From contig JBDIVM010000007.1 of assembly GCA_039805905.1 (NCBI GenBank), positions 124,001 through 188,000 on the forward strand: a DNA stretch of 64,000 bases, in the 5' to 3' direction. Of the stretch, positions 9,210 to 18,152 are shown piece after piece. A program made the position numbers and the translations under genes. Below the pieces are notes generated by a model that did not search any database, was not told where the DNA came from, and was given only the letters and a program-made list of their open reading frames with translations. Position 1 is the stretch's first letter, and each line of letters opens with the position of its first letter. This stretch comes from Thermohalobaculum sp039805905 (GTDB lineage: Bacteria; Pseudomonadota; Alphaproteobacteria; Rhodobacterales; Rhodobacteraceae).

Positions 9210-9929
9210 ATGACCGAGGCCCTGTTCCGATCGGACCCCTATCTGCGCGAATGCGAGGCGGTGGTGACCGCCGTCAACGCGCAGGGCGGCATCGTGCTTG
9301 ACCGGACCGTGTTCTACCCGACGGGCGGCGGCCAGCCCGGTGATGCGGGGGTGCTGGAATGGCCGAATGGCGCGGCGCGGATCGCGGTCGCGGTCAAGGG
9401 CGAGGCGCCGGACGAGATCGTCCACGTCCCGGCCGATTGCGAAACGCTGCCCGTCCCGGGCCAGAAGGTAACCGCCCGGCTCGACTGGGAGACGCGCTAT
9501 CGCCACATGCGCGTGCACACGGCGCTGCATCTTCTCTCGGTCGTGATCCCGCTGCCGGTGACCGGGGGCTCGATCAGCGCCGGCAAGGGCCGGCTCGACT
9601 TCGACATGCCGGAGCCGCCGGAGGACCGGGAGGCGCTGGAGGCGCGGCTGAACGCGCTGGCGGCCGCCGGCCATGCGGTGACGACCGAATGGATCACCGA
9701 TGCCGAGCTTGCGGCCAATCCGGGCCTGGTCAAGACCATGTCGGTGATGCCGCCGATGGGCCAGGGCCGGGTGCGGCTGGTCCGGATCGGCTCCGGCGCG
9801 GAGACCATCGACCTCCAGCCCTGCGGCGGCACCCATGTGCGCTCGACCGCCGAGATCGGCCGCATCAGCCTCGGCAAGATCGAGAAGAAGGGCAGGCAGA
9901 ACCGGCGCGTGTCGATCGGGCTGGACTAG
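9210..9929 (+). CDS. Alanyl-tRNA editing protein AlaX
   Basis: Free-standing editing domain of 239 residues related to the editing domain of alanyl-tRNA synthetase; AlaX proteins deacylate Ser-tRNA(Ala) or Gly-tRNA(Ala). The zinc-binding/catalytic HxxxH is HTALH (about residue 99) and the second motif is CGGTH near the C-terminus. An early FYPTGGGQPGD motif matches the family. Ribosome site GGGAGG precedes the ATG. Its stop codon overlaps that of the convergent PLP enzyme by 4 bp. Confidence 0.9.
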   Translation: MTEALFRSDPYLRECEAVVTAVNAQGGIVLDRTVFYPTGGGQPGDAGVLEWPNGAARIAVAVKGEAPDEIVHVPADCETLPVPGQKVTARLDWETRYRHMRVHTALHLLSVVIPLPVTGGSISAGKGRLDFDMPEPPEDREALEARLNALAAAGHAVTTEWITDAELAANPGLVKTMSVMPPMGQGRVRLVRIGSGAETIDLQPCGGTHVRSTAEIGRISLGKIEKKGRQNRRVSIGLD

Positions 9930-10930
9930 GGTCCGCCGTCGTCCCGTTGGGGCAGGGTGGCCGCGCCGGCAAACAGTGACGGCACGCCGCCGGTGTGCAG
10001 GATGCAGGCGGGTTCGCTGTCGCCGATCACCCCCGTGGCGACCAGGGCGAGAAGCGCCGCGAAGGGCTTCGCGGTGTAGGTCGGCTCCAGCAGCAGCGCC
10101 TCGGTCCGGGCGAAGCGGCGCATCGCTTCGGTCGCCGCGGGGCCGGCGATGCCGTAGCCGGGCGCGAGAAAGCTGTTGTCGAAGCTGGCAACGGTTGCCG
10201 GCGCAACACCGGGCGGCCCCAGACGCTCCGCGAGCCCGGCGAGGACCTCGTCCACCCGCCGCTTCGACTCGGCGCGCGGATACTCGACGCTGATCACATG
10301 GACCCGGCCCGCGAAACCGCCCGCGACGAGCCCGTGGATCAGCCCCGCCTCGGTCGGCCCCATCGAGCCCGGAACGACGACATGCGCCAGCCGGACCCCC
10401 ATTCCGGCCGCCTGGCCCAGCAGCTCGCGGGCAGCGGCGACATAGCCGATGGCGCCCAGCACCGGATCGCCGACGAGATAGGGCCTGCGACCCTGGCGCT
10501 CCAACTCTGCAACCCGCGCCCGGGCCGCCACGGCGCGCTCCGCCTCGCCGACCGGCCCCAGAAAGGCGATCTCGGCGCCGTAGAGGTGGCTCAGCAGCAG
10601 GTTCCCCTCGATCCGCGACGGCGGGTCGGAATTGTGCAGGATCACGCAGCCGAGGCCGGCGCGGGCCGCCGCAGCGGCGGTCAGCCGGCACTGGTTCGAG
10701 ACCGCCTGCCCGGCCACCACCAGCGTGTCGGCGCCCTGCCGCAGCGCCTCGCCGACCCAGAACTCGAGCGAGCGCAGCTTGTTGCCGCCGAGGCCGAGCG
10801 GCATGGCGTCATCGCGCTTCACCCAGAGGGCAGGATGGCCGAGCTCGGCGCCAATGCGGCCAAGCCGCTCGAGCGGCGTCGGCGGGTCGAACAGCCGGAA
10901 CCGCGCGGGCAGGTCATCGGGCTCCGGCAA
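9926..10930 (-). CDS. D-cysteine desulfhydrase / ACC deaminase family PLP enzyme
   Basis: PLP fold-type II enzyme of 334 residues. The family hallmarks are PTPLERLGR, the lysine-containing loop GGNKLRSLEF, SNQCRLTAAAAARAG, and the C-terminal YTAKPFAAL followed by ILHTGGVPSLF. Members degrade D-cysteine to pyruvate, sulfide and ammonia, or deaminate 1-aminocyclopropane-1-carboxylate; the sequence alone does not separate these. It follows the GMC oxidoreductase by 30 bp on the same strand, so the two may form an operon. Confidence 0.82.
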   Translation of the reverse strand: MPEPDDLPARFRLFDPPTPLERLGRIGAELGHPALWVKRDDAMPLGLGGNKLRSLEFWVGEALRQGADTLVVAGQAVSNQCRLTAAAAARAGLGCVILHNSDPPSRIEGNLLLSHLYGAEIAFLGPVGEAERAVAARARVAELERQGRRPYLVGDPVLGAIGYVAAARELLGQAAGMGVRLAHVVVPGSMGPTEAGLIHGLVAGGFAGRVHVISVEYPRAESKRRVDEVLAGLAERLGPPGVAPATVASFDNSFLAPGYGIAGPAATEAMRRFARTEALLLEPTYTAKPFAALLALVATGVIGDSEPACILHTGGVPSLFAGAATLPQRDDGGP

Positions 10931-10960
10931 TCCTGCCTCCTCGGCTCCTTCGGGCGCTGC

Positions 10961-12607
10961 CTACGTCCGCAGCACCGCCGGCTCGGGGGCCGGGCGGCCC
11001 AGCACGAGATCGGCGCCCTTCTCGCCGATCATCAGCGAGGCGGCGTTGAGGTTCGCCGACAGCATCATCGGCATGATCGAGGCATCGATGACCCTGAGCC
11101 CCTCCATGCCGTGCACGCGGAGCTGGTCGTCCACCACCGCGGTCGGATCGGTGGCCGGCCCCATGCGGCAGGTGCCCATCGGGTGGAAGGTCGTGGTGCC
11201 GCGCTCCCGGGCGACCGCCAGCAGCTCGTCGTCGCTCTGCACCTCGGGGCCGGGATAGGATTCGAAAGCGTAGTAGGGCCTGAGCGGCTCCGACGCCAGC
11301 AGCCTGCGCGCGAGTTTCATCGCCGCGAGCAGCACCCGGCGGTCCTGCGCCTCGGCCAGGTAATTCGGCTGGATCAGCGGCGCCTCGAACGGGTCGGCCG
11401 AGCGGATCCGCACATGGCCGCTGCTCTCGGGGCGCTGCTGCCATGAGGCGACAGTCATTCCCGGCTCGTCCTCGAGCTGGCCCTGCACTCCCTCCTTGTA
11501 GCTCGCCGGGGTGAAGGTCATCTGGATGTCGCCATTGGCGAGGCTCGGGTCCGAGCGCCAGAAGCAGTAGACTTGGGTCGGGCTGAGCGACAGGATTCCC
11601 TTTCGGCGGACCAGCCAGTTCGCGACCTGCAGCCCCAGCCGCCAGCCCCGCGCCAGCTCGTTGATGGTCGCGACGTTCCTGACCCGCGCCGTGAAGCGTG
11701 GCGCGTAGTGGTCGCGCAGGTTCTCGCCCACGCCCCGGATCTCGTGCACGACCGGGATGCCCCGGCTGCGCAGGAGGTCGCCCGGGCCGACCCCCGAGAG
11801 CTGCAGGAGCTGCGGCGAGTTGAAGGCGCCGCCCGCGAGGATCACCTCGCGCCGGGCGCGGACCTCGCGCGGGGCGCCGCCGCGCCCGCCCCTGAGGTAG
11901 CGCACGCCGACGGCCCGCCGGCCCTCGAGAATCAGTCCGGTGGCGTGGGCATGGGTCAGCACGGTGAGGTTCGGCCGCGTCATCGCCGGGCGCAGGAAGG
12001 CGGTGGCCGCGCTCACCCGACGGCCGCGCGAGATCGTGCGCTGCGCGTAGTTGACGCCCTCCTGCCGGGCGCCGTTGTAGTCCGGGTTGCGCGGGATGCC
12101 GGCCTGCACCGCCCCGGCGATGAAGGCCTCGCTCAGCGGATGGCGGTAGTCGATGTCGGTCACGGTCAGCGCGCCGTCGCGGCCGCGGAAGGTGTCGTCG
12201 CCCTCGCCGATCCGCCGCTCCATACGCCGGAAATAGGGCAGCAGGTCCGCATAGCCCCAGCCCCGGTTCCCGCGCTGGGCCCAGGTGTCGTAATCCATGC
12301 GCTGGCCACGGTTGTAGATGTGGCCATTGATCGAGCTCGACCCGCCCAGCGTCTTGCCGCGCGGCGCGAAGACGCTCCGCCCTGCGGTGCCTTCGGAGGG
12401 CTCCATCGCGTAGCACCAGTTCACGCGCCTGTCGTAGAAGGTCTTGATGAAGCCGGCAGGGATGTGGATGAACGGGTGCCAGTCGCGCGGACCGGCCTCG
12501 AGGACGGCAACGGTCTTGGTGCCGTCCGCGGTCAGGCGGTTCGCCAGCACCGATCCGGCCGATCCGGCCCCGACGATGACATAGTCGAAGCTGTCCACGC
12601 GCGGCAT
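10961..12607 (-). CDS. GMC-family FAD oxidoreductase (choline/alcohol dehydrogenase-like)
   Basis: FAD enzyme of 548 residues with full-length GMC architecture. The dinucleotide fold is YVIVGAGSAGSVLANRL (residues 9-25). GMC signature 1 is GKTLGGSSSINGHIYNRG, and signature 2 is GGAFNSPQLLQLSG. The catalytic His lies in FHPMGTCRMG, and the C-terminal Asn in ANLNAASLMIGEKGADL. Such enzymes oxidise choline, aliphatic alcohols or polyethylene glycols; the substrate is not readable here. It is not beside betaine genes, so a choline role is not favoured. Confidence 0.88.
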   Translation of the reverse strand: MPRVDSFDYVIVGAGSAGSVLANRLTADGTKTVAVLEAGPRDWHPFIHIPAGFIKTFYDRRVNWCYAMEPSEGTAGRSVFAPRGKTLGGSSSINGHIYNRGQRMDYDTWAQRGNRGWGYADLLPYFRRMERRIGEGDDTFRGRDGALTVTDIDYRHPLSEAFIAGAVQAGIPRNPDYNGARQEGVNYAQRTISRGRRVSAATAFLRPAMTRPNLTVLTHAHATGLILEGRRAVGVRYLRGGRGGAPREVRARREVILAGGAFNSPQLLQLSGVGPGDLLRSRGIPVVHEIRGVGENLRDHYAPRFTARVRNVATINELARGWRLGLQVANWLVRRKGILSLSPTQVYCFWRSDPSLANGDIQMTFTPASYKEGVQGQLEDEPGMTVASWQQRPESSGHVRIRSADPFEAPLIQPNYLAEAQDRRVLLAAMKLARRLLASEPLRPYYAFESYPGPEVQSDDELLAVARERGTTTFHPMGTCRMGPATDPTAVVDDQLRVHGMEGLRVIDASIMPMMLSANLNAASLMIGEKGADLVLGRPAPEPAVLRT

Positions 12608-12775
12608 TCCTCCCGGAGGCTCAGGCTGGTTCCGCTAAAGCACGATCCCGTGCGTGCGTCCAGATGGCGACGGGGGATGGCACGATTATCGCCCCCGTGA
12701 TCGGCCGCAGCGGTTTGCCCGGAGCGTCCGCGCGCGGTATGCTCCGGGCGAATGCACTGCAGGAGGAATGTGCCG

Positions 12776-12991
12776 ATGGGCTTTCAGTCTCCCGCCGCCA
12801 GCATCCGTGCCGCACGCCAGAGTCTCGCCGCGGCGCGCGATGCCCTCGATGCCGAGATCCGCGACTACCCGAGGCCGATCTCGGGCTGCGACGCGCAGTA
12901 TAACCATCTTCTGGCAGAGCGGCGCCGGGTCCACGAGGCATTGATGGCGCTCGCTGCCGAGATCCATATCCCGACACCGCGTGCACCCTGA
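12776..12991 (+). CDS. Small conserved-looking protein, function unknown
   Basis: Predicted 71-residue protein, entirely alpha-helical and rich in Ala and Arg. A probable antiparallel helix pair (SIRAARQSLAAARDALDAEI and LLAERRRVHEALMALAAEI) is separated by a DYPRPISGCDAQYN turn with one Cys. AGGAGG lies 9 bp before the ATG at 12776, a strong start signal, and codon use is like neighbouring genes. It is divergent from the GMC oxidoreductase. I do not recognise the family; a small cytoplasmic coiled-coil protein is all that can be said. Confidence 0.65.
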   Translation: MGFQSPAASIRAARQSLAAARDALDAEIRDYPRPISGCDAQYNHLLAERRRVHEALMALAAEIHIPTPRAP

Positions 12992-13438
12992 GCGGGCCGG
13001 AGGCCCGGCGCGCGGCCTGATCACATGCTGGACTTGGGGGCGGGGAGCCATCTCCGGGCCCTCATGGATGCTCCCAACCCGGACGACGGCTCCCTTGGAC
13101 CGGAGCCCCCTGGCGAACGGAACTGCCTCCAACAGTACGGGTCCGCTCGACAGATAACCCCGACGCAGACTCTTTATTTCGGAAATTTTCATGTCAGCGA
13201 CATTTCCACCATTGAATTACTGCATTTGCGATCCATCAACTTGCAGTTGCATTGTCACATTTCAATTCTGACAGGGTCTTATACGGGGTCGTATGCTGGT
13301 GCGATCACGGAGGCATGGAGGGCGGGTGCTGCGCGACGCTTGCCTGGCTGTCCCGCTGCCCCGGCTGCCGGACCGCTTTCCCGACGGCTGTCCCGATGCT
13401 AGGGGTTTGCGGGCAGTCATCGGAGGACCGGCGGCACA
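12992..13438. other. 447-bp intergenic stretch with an AT-rich core and a candidate promoter
   Basis: No convincing gene. The first 150 bp are GC-rich without coding signature; 13160-13300 is markedly AT-rich for this genome. It contains CTGACA (13268-13273) and TATGCT (13292-13297), 18 bp apart, a plausible sigma-70 promoter for the DUF3422 gene. The perfect inverted repeat ATACG-gggt-CGTAT (13281-13294) overlaps the spacer and -10 and could be an operator. One open frame (13025-13402) crosses the stretch but has a mixed composition and is not credible. Confidence 0.5.
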
Positions 13439-14779
13439 ATGATCGGCAGCGTACTGGAAGACCACCCGCTGCGCCGCGAGCTTGCCGACGAGCTCCACGC
13501 CCGGCCGTTCGTCGAGCTTCCGCCGCCGGGGCGGGTGCTGTTCCTGGCGCTGATGCCCGAGCAGGGCGCGGCGGCGCGCGACCCGGCACAGGATCTGGCG
13601 CATCTCGCCGGGTTTCTCGACCGGCATGGCGGCGCCCGTCCGGAGCCAGGCACGAGCCACCACATGGCCGATCTCGGCACGTTCCGGCTGAAATGGGAAC
13701 GCCACACCGAGTTCGTCTCCTACACCCTCTACGCGACCGGGCCGGCCGCGACGCTGTTCGCCGCGCCGCTCGCCGGACAGCTCCCGAAGGCTTGGCTCGC
13801 CGCCGCTCCCGGCAAGGTGATCGCCGCCATCGAGGCGGAGATACTGACCGCCGGCAGCCTGAGCGAGGCCGAGGCGCTGCTCGAGGGCGAGCTGTCGGCA
13901 GCACTCGGTGCCGAGAGCCTGGCCGCGTCGCGCATCCTCGACGGAAACGCCATCGCCGCCGGCGATTTCCGCATTTATCCCGGCGGTTTCAGCCGGTTCG
14001 CCCTGATCGCGCACGGGCAGGCGACGGCGCGCCGGATCGGCCGCGCGGTGCAGAGGCTGATCGAGGTCGAGAGCTATCGCACGCTGGCAATGCTGGCTCT
14101 CCCCGTCGCCCGCGAAACGTCGCGTCGGCTGAACGAGATCGAACGCGAGCTCGGCGAGCTGACCGCGCGCGTCGCCGCGGATGCCTCGCCGCACCCGATC
14201 ACGCCTGACCCGGCGGCGCAGGACTCGGCGCTGCTGGCACGGCTGACCGCGCTCTCCGCCGGGATCGAGGCCCTGCAGGCGAGGGCGGCGTTCCGCTTCG
14301 CCGCCGGGGCGGCCTACGAGGCCCTCGTGAACCAGCGCATCGATATGCTGCGCGAGGACCGGCTGGCCGGGAGACAGCTCTTCGCCGAGTTCATGCAGCG
14401 CCGGTTTGATCCGGCCATGCGCACCTGCCATGCGGCCGACCGCCGCCTCGGCGAGCTGGCCGCGCGCGCGAGCCGCAGTGCCGAGCTGCTGCGCACCCGG
14501 GTCAATGTGGCGGTGGAGACGCAGAACCAGCAGGCCCTGGAATCCATGAACCGGCGGGCGGCGCTCCAGCTCCGGCTGCAGGAGACGGTCGAGGGCTTGT
14601 CCGTGGTGGCGATCAGCTATTACGCGGTCAGTCTCGCCGGCTACCTGCTGGCGCCGGTCGCTGGCTCGGCTGGCCTGGACAAGACGCTGCTCACGGCGCT
14701 GATCGTCCTGCCGGTCGTTGCTGCGGTCTGGCTCTCGATCCGGAGGATTCGCCGCAGGTTCGGCGGTGACGCGCAATAG
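13439..14779 (+). CDS. DUF3422 family membrane-anchored protein
   Basis: Protein of 446 residues. It starts with DHPLRRELADELHARPF and carries LKWERHTEFVSYTLY, both characteristic of DUF3422. A long helical region follows (about 200-390) with predicted coiled coil. Two C-terminal membrane helices (about 385-435) are separated by a short loop (LAPVAGSAGLDKTL), after the conserved-looking LQETVEGLSVVAISYYAVSL. Function is unknown for the family; the layout suggests a cytoplasmic domain tethered to the inner membrane. The gene is isolated, with its own AT-rich upstream region. Confidence 0.85.
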   Translation: MIGSVLEDHPLRRELADELHARPFVELPPPGRVLFLALMPEQGAAARDPAQDLAHLAGFLDRHGGARPEPGTSHHMADLGTFRLKWERHTEFVSYTLYATGPAATLFAAPLAGQLPKAWLAAAPGKVIAAIEAEILTAGSLSEAEALLEGELSAALGAESLAASRILDGNAIAAGDFRIYPGGFSRFALIAHGQATARRIGRAVQRLIEVESYRTLAMLALPVARETSRRLNEIERELGELTARVAADASPHPITPDPAAQDSALLARLTALSAGIEALQARAAFRFAAGAAYEALVNQRIDMLREDRLAGRQLFAEFMQRRFDPAMRTCHAADRRLGELAARASRSAELLRTRVNVAVETQNQQALESMNRRAALQLRLQETVEGLSVVAISYYAVSLAGYLLAPVAGSAGLDKTLLTALIVLPVVAAVWLSIRRIRRRFGGDAQ

Positions 14780-14830
14780 CGTCCGCCGGAACGCACCGTG
14801 CTCGCGGCTCCCGCGCGTGGGCTCACATCG

Positions 14831-15118
14831 TCAGTGCGGCCGCTCGAGCTTTGCCTTGCGGCCGCCACCGACCGTGAACCAGAAGATCGCGATCGCGCCG
14901 GCCGCGACGAAGAACAGCGTATTGGCGGGGATGCCGAGAATCATGTCGGCGGACTGTGCCGCCATTGCCGCATCTTCCGAGTCGGGCGCTTTCGGAGCCG
15001 TCTTGAACTGGCCGAACTTTGCCTCGTCGCCGAAATCCTGGGCCACGGCAGCCGCCGCGACCGTCAGACCGAACATCAAGGCTGGAACACCGGCCGCCCA
15101 GCGCCGCAGGCGCTTCAC
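14831..15118 (-). CDS. Small signal-peptide protein with one C-terminal membrane helix
   Basis: Predicted 95-residue protein starting at GTG 15118, 7 bp after GGAGG. Residues 1-27 look like a signal peptide (KRLRRWAAGVPALMFGLTVA, then AQD). A short acidic periplasmic segment follows (FGDEAKFGQFK), then a membrane helix (TLFFVAAGAIAIFWFTVGGG) and a basic tail. The family is not recognised. The arrangement would place the middle in the periplasm and the C-terminus in the cytoplasm. It is convergent with DUF3422 and follows ubiA by about 210 bp. Confidence 0.6.
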   Translation of the reverse strand: MKRLRRWAAGVPALMFGLTVAAAAVAQDFGDEAKFGQFKTAPKAPDSEDAAMAAQSADMILGIPANTLFFVAAGAIAIFWFTVGGGRKAKLERPH

Positions 15119-15330
15119 GGGGTTTCCTCCGGTCGAAACAGTCACGCAGCCACAGCCAGTGCCAATACCGGCCATGGATGCGGCCAAGGGCGCATCCGTC
15201 GAGATCATGTCCCGCTCCCATCCACCAATTCCCCGCAGATACGATAGCGGATCGCGACCGATTCTTCAACGTGCACAGCCGGAAGCGGGCGTATCCTCAC
15301 TTCCGTCCCGATCCGGGACACGAGCGTCTC

Positions 15331-16281
15331 TCAGAGCAGCGCGTCGATCAGGAGCCCGCCGAGCAGGATCAGCCCGCCCCAGCGTGAAGCCCGGAACAGC
15401 TCGAGGCAGCGGGCCGGGTCATCGATGTCAAGTTCGCGGATCTGCCAGGCCAGGAACCCGCCGAACCCGGCGGCGCCGAGCAGCGCGAACCAGCCGCCCC
15501 CGGCGAAGAGCGCCGCGAGCCCGGTGAAGATCACCGCGAGCCCGGTGAAGAGCCAGAGCCAGGCGCCGGTGTCCTGCTCGAACAGCCGGGCGGTCGACCG
15601 CACGCCGATCAGAGCGTCGTCCTCGCGGTCCTGATGCGCATAGATCGTGTCGTAGTGAAGGGTCCAGGCGATGCCGCCGAGATAGAGATAGACGGGCGGC
15701 AGGCTCAGCCCGCCGTCATGCGCCGCCCAGCCCAGCAGCGCCCCCCAGTTGAAGGCGATCCCGAGGAACACCTGCGGCCACCAGGTGAACCGCTTTGCGA
15801 AGGGATAGATGCAGACTGGAATCAGCGAGATCACGCCCAGCCAGATTGCCGCGCTGCTCAGGGTGAGCAGCACCGCGAGGCCGACCAGCGACAGCGCCAC
15901 CATGAAGCCCGCCGCCTGGGCCACCGTCACCTGGCCCGAGGGGATCGGCCGCGACCGCGTCCGCGCCACCCGGGCGTCGATCTCGCGGTCGGTGATGTCG
16001 TTCCAGGTGCAGCCGGCGCCCCGCATCACGAAGGCGCCGATTGCCATGGCCGGGTAGAGCCAGAGGTCGGCCCAGCGCCAGCCGCTCTCGATCACCGCCA
16101 GCGTGATCCCCCACCAGCAGGGGATCAGCAGGAGCCAGGTGCCGATCGGCCGGTCGGCGCGCGCGAGCCGCAGATAGGGCCTCCAGCCCGGCGGGGCGCG
16201 GTCGTCGACCCAGTTCCGGTCGACCGCGTCGCGCACCCTTCCCTCAGGGGGCGGCGCGCTGGTATCAGGGCCACTGTTCAC
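15331..16281 (-). CDS. ubiA: 4-hydroxybenzoate polyprenyltransferase
   Basis: Integral membrane prenyltransferase of 316 residues that attaches the polyprenyl tail to 4-hydroxybenzoate in ubiquinone synthesis. The first Asp-rich motif is AGCTWNDITDREIDARVARTR, here quoted only as NDITDREID; the second is YAHQDREDD. Eight or so membrane helices are visible, and PIGTWLLLIPCWWG near the N-terminus is typical of UbiA. It begins with GTG at 16281. The start codon lies only 10 bp from that of rsmE on the other strand. Confidence 0.93.
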   Translation of the reverse strand: MNSGPDTSAPPPEGRVRDAVDRNWVDDRAPPGWRPYLRLARADRPIGTWLLLIPCWWGITLAVIESGWRWADLWLYPAMAIGAFVMRGAGCTWNDITDREIDARVARTRSRPIPSGQVTVAQAAGFMVALSLVGLAVLLTLSSAAIWLGVISLIPVCIYPFAKRFTWWPQVFLGIAFNWGALLGWAAHDGGLSLPPVYLYLGGIAWTLHYDTIYAHQDREDDALIGVRSTARLFEQDTGAWLWLFTGLAVIFTGLAALFAGGGWFALLGAAGFGGFLAWQIRELDIDDPARCLELFRASRWGGLILLGGLLIDALL

Positions 16282-16291
16282 GGGGTCGCTT

Positions 16292-17041
16292 ATGGCACAG
16301 CCAGCCGCGAAAATCAGGCTTTTCGTCGAGGCGGAGCTCTCGCCCGGCGCCGCCGTGCCGCTGGGCCGCGAGCAGGCGCACTACCTCTCCGCGGTCATGC
16401 GGCTCGGCGCGGGCGACGCGGTTCTGGTGTTCAACGGCCGCGACGGCGAGTGGGCGGCCGAGGTCGCCGAGACGGGCAAGCGGGGCGGCCTTCTCAGCTG
16501 CCGCGCGCAATCCCGGCCGCAGACCGACCCGCCCGATCTCTGGCTCGTCTTCGCGCCGGTGAAGAAGGCGCGCACCGACTTCATCGCCGAGAAGGCCTGC
16601 GAGATGGGCTGCCGCCGTCTGGTCCCGGTCTTCACCCGGTTCACCAATGCCGAGCGGGTCAATGTCGATCGGCTGCGCGCCCATGGCATCGAGGCTGCCG
16701 AGCAGTGCGGTCTCGTCTCGGTGCCGGAAGTGGCCAGGCCCGTGTCCCTCGACGCCCTGCTCGCCGGCTGGGATCCGGCGCGGAGACTGATGTTCTGCGA
16801 CGAGAGCGGCACCGGTGTGCCGGCGCTCGGCGCACTCGCCGCGGCCGGATCAGGCCCTTGGGCGGTGCTCATCGGCCCGGAGGGCGGATTCAGCGCGGAG
16901 GAGCGGGAGCGCCTGTCCGTGCTGCCCTTCGCATTGCCGGTCTCGCTCGGACCCCGCATCCTGCGCGCCGACACCGCCGCGGTGGCGGCGCTGGCGCTGT
17001 GGCAGGCGGCGCTGGGCGACTGGCGGGGGGACCCGCGGTGA
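16292..17041 (+). CDS. rsmE: 16S rRNA (uracil-1498-N3)-methyltransferase
   Basis: SPOUT-class methyltransferase of 249 residues modifying U1498 of 16S rRNA. The N-terminal PUA-like domain has REQAHYLSAVMRLGAGD. The knotted SAM-binding domain has IGPEGGFSAEE and LGPRILRADTAAVAAL, both diagnostic of RsmE. The gene is divergent from ubiA and its stop overlaps the GTG start of the next gene (GTGA), which implies translational coupling. Confidence 0.93.
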   Translation: MAQPAAKIRLFVEAELSPGAAVPLGREQAHYLSAVMRLGAGDAVLVFNGRDGEWAAEVAETGKRGGLLSCRAQSRPQTDPPDLWLVFAPVKKARTDFIAEKACEMGCRRLVPVFTRFTNAERVNVDRLRAHGIEAAEQCGLVSVPEVARPVSLDALLAGWDPARRLMFCDESGTGVPALGALAAAGSGPWAVLIGPEGGFSAEERERLSVLPFALPVSLGPRILRADTAAVAALALWQAALGDWRGDPR

Positions 17042-17568
17042 GGTTCCTGCGCCCCAAGGCCGCCGGGCTCGTGCATCGCTGGGCCGAGACCGTGGCGGCG
17101 GCGGCGGTCGTGCTCGTCGCCGGCTGGCATGGGCTCAGATGGACCGGACAGGGGGCCGTCTTCGGCTGGTTCGCGCTCGGGGTCGCCCTGCTGGCCCTGT
17201 TCTGGCTGCGCGCCGCGCTCGTCGCCGCACTTGCCGGGCGCCCGGTCGCCGGCCCCGGTCTGGTGGTGCTGCGCGAGGGCGTGATCGGCTACATGGGCCA
17301 CTATCGCGGCGGCTTCCTCGACATCGACATGCTGGTGCGCATCGAGATCTACCGGGTCGCGGGCGGCACAGGTCCGGTCTGGCGCCTGCTCGCTGCCGAC
17401 GGGCAGGATCTGGCGATCCCGGCAGCCGCCGAAGGGGCCGAGCATCTGCCCGAGGCGCTGTCGGCATTGCCCGGGTTCAGCGATCTCGCCGCAGTCGGGC
17501 TGCTCAGGCGGGCGGAGTCCGGCCGTCACCTGCTCTGGGAACGCTCGCCGGCGGGTCGCCTGCGTTGA
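17038..17568 (+). CDS. Predicted membrane protein, coupled to rsmE
   Basis: Protein of 176 residues starting with GTG at 17038, overlapping the rsmE stop by 4 bp. Two membrane helices lie at about residues 15-70 (AAAAVVLVAGWHGLRW and FGWFALGVALLALFWLRAAL). They are followed by a soluble C-terminal domain of about 100 residues containing GYMGHYRGGFLDIDMLVRIE. The layout resembles small PH-like membrane proteins, but the family is not recognised. Coding composition matches neighbours, and the 3' end overlaps the convergent membrane-protein gene by 65 bp. Confidence 0.65.
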   Translation: MRFLRPKAAGLVHRWAETVAAAAVVLVAGWHGLRWTGQGAVFGWFALGVALLALFWLRAALVAALAGRPVAGPGLVVLREGVIGYMGHYRGGFLDIDMLVRIEIYRVAGGTGPVWRLLAADGQDLAIPAAAEGAEHLPEALSALPGFSDLAAVGLLRRAESGRHLLWERSPAGRLR

Positions 17569-18013
17569 GGCGGATCCCGGCGAGCCAGCGGATCACCAGG
17601 AAGATCAGCGAGCCGAAGAACGCCGCCACGGCGATGTGGACCGGATTGATCCCGGCCCCGCCCGCGAGCCCGAGCACGGCCGCTCCGATCATGCCCGCCG
17701 CCGCGCCGCCCGCGGCCCAGGACAGACGGCCCCGCATGCCGCGCCACCAGAGGATGGCGATGCCCGCGAGGCCGAAGGACAGGGTGAAGAGCGGCAGGAA
17801 CAGGAAGAAGGCCTGCGCGGCGTCCCTGGTCCTGATCAGGGTCGCCTCCCTGGTGGCGACACCGGACCCGGCGACGATGAACGCGATGCCCGTCGCCAGC
17901 GCAGCCAGCAGCAGGGGAGCCGCCAGTATCGAGAGAGCAAGGCGCATGATCGAGCGCCGCAACGATGGCACGGGGTCCCGCTCGGTTCTCTCGCCTGTTG
18001 TCAGCTCGTTCAT
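17504..18013 (-). CDS. Predicted four-helix membrane protein
   Basis: Protein of 169 residues with four hydrophobic helices (for example LALSILAAPLLLAALATG, FFLFLPLFTLSFGLAGIA and IAVAAFFGSLIFLVIRWL) and short charged ends. The ATG at 18013 starts a typical cytoplasmic MNELTTGERTERDP leader; an upstream ATG-like extension would be Arg-rich and is less likely. The family is unknown. It lies tail-to-tail with the previous gene, overlapping by 65 bp, an unusual length for a convergent overlap, so one of the two 3' ends could be over-called. Confidence 0.6.
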   Translation of the reverse strand: MNELTTGERTERDPVPSLRRSIMRLALSILAAPLLLAALATGIAFIVAGSGVATREATLIRTRDAAQAFFLFLPLFTLSFGLAGIAILWWRGMRGRLSWAAGGAAAGMIGAAVLGLAGGAGINPVHIAVAAFFGSLIFLVIRWLAGIRLNAGDPPASVPRAGDGRTPPA

Positions 18014-18152
18014 CGCCGCTCCATAGCGCGGACCCCGGGCCGCGGGCAATCGCCGAGATTTCACCCGCTTCGATCACAACTGTGCGCGGGGGCCGGTTGC
18101 CGCCGCATGCGCACCGGAGTAGGGTCCGCGAACGTCCTCAGGAGATCCCGCC

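Noticed and set aside
13025..13402. 125-codon frame in the gap before DUF3422
   Set aside because: Crosses from GC-rich into AT-rich DNA, has no ribosome site and no family resemblance.
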